From DASUAS01 sp963819475 (GTDB taxonomy: Bacteria > Actinomycetota > Acidimicrobiia > IMCC26256 > DASPTH01), in contig CAWFWE010000001.1 in assembly GCA_963819475.1 (NCBI GenBank), forward strand, positions 186,001-250,000: a stretch of 64,000 nucleotides of DNA. The letters are read 5' to 3'. The position numbers were made by a program, and so were the translations under genes. The number at the start of each line of letters is the position of its first letter. Positions within the stretch are counted from its first letter, which is position 1. The notes beneath the pieces are model-generated. The model searched no databases. It was given only the letters and a program-made list of their open reading frames with translations, and was not told the origin of the DNA. Positions 61,971 to 64,000 of this stretch are shown piece by piece.

Positions 61971-62924
61971 ATGGTGGACGAGCTGCGATTCGACGGGCGG
62001 GTCGTCGCCATCACCGGCGCGCACCACGGGTTGGGGCGCGAGCACGCGCTCCTCCTGGCGCGTCGGGGCGCGCACGTGGTGGTCAACGACATCCAGGGCG
62101 CCGCCGACACGGTGGACGCGGTCCTCGCCGCCGGCGGCGAGGCGATGGAGAACACGAGCGACATCACGACCGCCGCCGGCACCGATCGCATCGTCCAGGA
62201 CGCGCTCGACGCCTGGGGCCGCCTCGACGCCGTCGTCAACAACGCGGCGGCGGGCGGCGGGACGCTTCCCGACGAGGACACCGTGCGCCTCACGGTGGGC
62301 GTCCACCTCGTGGGCACCGTCAACATGGTCCGTTCCGCGATGCCGGTGTTCCGGCAGCAGCGCTACGGCCGCATCGTGAACACCGGGTCCGGCTCCGTGC
62401 TCGGGATCCCCGGCACCGGGATCTACGCCGCCGGCAAGGGCGGGGTGCTGGCCTTCAGCCGGGTGCTCGCCAACGAGCTGGCGAGCGAGCGCCGCCACGA
62501 GCCCGACCTCGACATCACGGTCAACGTGTTCATGCCGGCGGCCCAGACGCCGGTGATGCCGCGGGTCCCCGACGAGCAGTTCCAGGCGATGCTCGACGCC
62601 AGCTTCGCCCCCGCCCGCACCTCCCCGCTCGTCGCCGTGCTCGCCCACGAGTCCTGTCCCGTCTCGGGCGAGGCGATCCAGACCGGCGCCGGGCGCGTGT
62701 CGCGGTTCGTCCTCGCGACCACCGAGGGGTGGCAGGCGCCCGACGACCTGCCCACGCCCGAATCCATCCTCGAGCACTGGCCCGAGGTCATGGCCAACCG
62801 GGACCTGCAGGAACCGGTCGGCAGCATGAGCGACCTGCTCGGTCGGCGCGGCCTGCATCCCTACACCATGGCCGACCTCGTCCAGTGGGCGAAGACGGGC
62901 GTGGACCCGACCGAGCCGGTCTGA
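61971..62924 (+). CDS. SDR, (3R)-hydroxyacyl-CoA dehydrogenase-like
   Basis: The 317-residue protein has GRVVAITGAHHGLGREHALLLARRGAHVVVND, the opening seen in the dehydrogenase part of D-specific multifunctional beta-oxidation enzymes. Further motifs are NNAAAGGG, VNTGSGSVLGIPG and YAAGK (YxxxK), and a C-terminal extension to residue 317. It probably oxidises a 3-hydroxyacyl-CoA. The ATG at 61971 has an excellent AGGAGGT site 6 bases upstream. It ends the operon. Confidence 0.92.
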   Translation: MVDELRFDGRVVAITGAHHGLGREHALLLARRGAHVVVNDIQGAADTVDAVLAAGGEAMENTSDITTAAGTDRIVQDALDAWGRLDAVVNNAAAGGGTLPDEDTVRLTVGVHLVGTVNMVRSAMPVFRQQRYGRIVNTGSGSVLGIPGTGIYAAGKGGVLAFSRVLANELASERRHEPDLDITVNVFMPAAQTPVMPRVPDEQFQAMLDASFAPARTSPLVAVLAHESCPVSGEAIQTGAGRVSRFVLATTEGWQAPDDLPTPESILEHWPEVMANRDLQEPVGSMSDLLGRRGLHPYTMADLVQWAKTGVDPTEPV

Positions 62925-62940
62925 TCACCGGCAGGTCCGC

Positions 62941-63915
62941 TCAGAGATCGGCGAGCAACGGGGCGAGGTCGCGACAGAGCGTGGTCGTGTGCTCGACCAC
63001 CATCGCCTCCGGCATCCCGGCGAGCGACGCCCACACGAACACGGTGTCGACCGGCACGCCGGCCACGTGCTCGCGGATGCTCGTCGCGACGTTCTCCGGC
63101 GTGTCGACGACGATGCTGAGGAGGCCGTGGCCGAGGCCGTTCGCCCGGGCCCGGTCCGGGTCGACGGGCCGCGGGGGTGGGCGTCCCGTGCCCTCGACCC
63201 CGTACTGCCGGTACGAGTCGACCTGGTAGCCGAGGTGCTTCGCGACGACGGGCCAGTCGCGTTCGGGATCGCCGGTGACGAACACGGGGACGAAGCCACT
63301 CATCCGGGCCGAGGAAGGATCGTGGCCGCCCGCCCGGAGGCCCTCGCGATACGGATCGAGCAACGAGCGCTCGAGCGCGAGGAGCCCTTCGCCGAGGAGG
63401 CCGGCGCGCCGAGCGCCCTTCGGGCCCTGGTACCCCATCCAGATCGGAACGGGCTCCTGGATGGGCGGTGGGGTCAGCCGTCCCGCGCGCCAGAGCTCTC
63501 GCATCCGGCGGACGATCTCGTCGGTCCGGTCGTACCGCCCCCGCATCTCCTTCCCGTAGAGGTCGAACTCCGGCAGCCGGTAGCCGGTGCCGACACCGAG
63601 ATCCAGCCGGCCGTTCGACACGATGTCGACGATCGTCGCTTCCTCCGCGAGCTGGGCCGGCTCACGGAACGGGGCGATGACGACCGCGGTCCCGATGCGC
63701 ACCCTCGTGGTCCGCGCCGCGATCGCGGCGGCGTACGTGAGCGGCTGCGTGAGATACCCGTCTTCGAAGAGATGGTGCTCGGAGAGCCACACGCTGTCGG
63801 CGGCGAGCCGCTCGGCTTCTTCGCAGAGCTCCAACGTGAAGTCGTACAGACGATGCCAGCCCTGGCGTCACCCCGGTGGGTTGCGGAGATCGAGGTAGAG
63901 CCCCAACTTCGCCAA
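62941..63915 (-). pseudogene. LLM-class oxidoreductase with in-frame TGA at codon 16
   Basis: From TTG 63915, with AAGGAGG at 63923-63929, the frame gives AKLGLYLDLRNPPG, a TGA (63868-63870), then RQGWHRLYDFTLELCEEAERLAADSVWLSEHHLFEDGYLTQPLTYAAAIAARTTRVRIGTAVVIAPF and on to the end at 62941, all LLM-like and in one frame. Homologs normally have Trp after NPP-x, so TGG-to-TGA fits better than Sec. No SECIS-like hairpin was found. If the stop is real, only a start downstream (TTG 63834) could give a shortened 297-residue protein. It is likely F420- or FMN-dependent. Confidence 0.8.
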
Positions 63916-64000
63916 CCGTCGGCCTCCTTGCACGGGATCTCGTCGCGCGTCGATGATGACGACCCGCGGGCGACCTTAGCGAGCGCGGGTCGCCGTCCCT

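Noticed and set aside
63868..63870. Second selenocysteine candidate in the LLM gene
   Set aside because: No stable hairpin with an early G loop was found within about 40 bases, and the expected residue is Trp, not Cys.
1..64000. tRNA, rRNA, CRISPR or insertion sequences
   Set aside because: No cloverleaf, regular direct repeats with spacers, transposase-like protein or terminal inverted repeats were recognised by eye.

Overview
The window is high-GC DNA (about 70 percent by eye) with short intergenic gaps, many 1-8 bp gene overlaps, frequent GTG/TTG starts, TAnnnT -10 boxes and apparent leaderless transcripts. Together with two F420-type luciferase-like oxidoreductases, a KstD-like flavoprotein, an ECF41-like sigma factor and paired thiolase-like/DUF35 genes, this suggests an actinobacterium, most likely Acidimicrobiia or a mycobacterial relative. 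That placement is inference; there is no rRNA or other marker gene here.

Most genes encode CoA-dependent breakdown of a bulky, probably cyclic or steroid/terpenoid-like substrate. There are three acyl-CoA dehydrogenases, five enoyl-CoA hydratase-family proteins, four acyl-CoA synthetases, two hotdog thioesterases, a MaoC-like hydratase, a family III CoA-transferase, a P450, a Baeyer-Villiger-type monooxygenase, three amidohydrolases and several SDRs.

Layout. (1) 1-2.8 kb, plus: partial acyl-CoA dehydrogenase, TauD dioxygenase and two AhpD/CMD-family genes, each overlapping the next by 4 bp. The last has an in-frame TGA at the second position of a CxxC motif, followed by a bacterial-SECIS-like hairpin, so it is a candidate selenoprotein. 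(2) 2.8-7.9 kb, minus: acyl-CoA synthetase, two ECHs, P450 and a TetR regulator with two matching operator-like palindromes, divergent from a branched-chain-type solute-binding protein at 8.0-9.3 kb. (3) 9.3-22.4 kb: reductase, fatty acid hydroxylase, a DUF35 plus two thiolase-like genes (Ltp2/ChsH2-like aldolase module), amidohydrolase, MaoC, AttH-like protein, thioesterase, small regulator, hydrolase, ECF sigma. (4) 22-29 kb: TetR/MFS efflux pair, VOC protein, CinA, NadE, class II aldolase-like, epimerase-like. (5) 29.2-42.2 kb, minus: an eleven-gene apparent operon, divergent from a FadR-type GntR regulator with a palindrome between them. (6) 43-50 kb: CoA-transferase, AttH-like protein, lone molybdenum hydroxylase large subunit, MerB-like protein, KstD-like dehydrogenase, SDR remnant. 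(7) 50-64 kb: SnoaL, acyl-CoA dehydrogenase, frameshifted phosphotransferase and SDR, F420 oxidoreductases, DapB-like plus molybdopterin oxidoreductase pair, FMN alpha-hydroxyacid dehydrogenase, ECH-hydrolase-SDR operon.

Several reading frames are broken: frameshifts near 31.1, 53.0 and 55.5 kb, stops at 50.14 and 63.87 kb. These may be real decay or sequence errors, and this caveat bears on the selenoprotein call. No tRNA, rRNA, CRISPR array or insertion sequence was seen.
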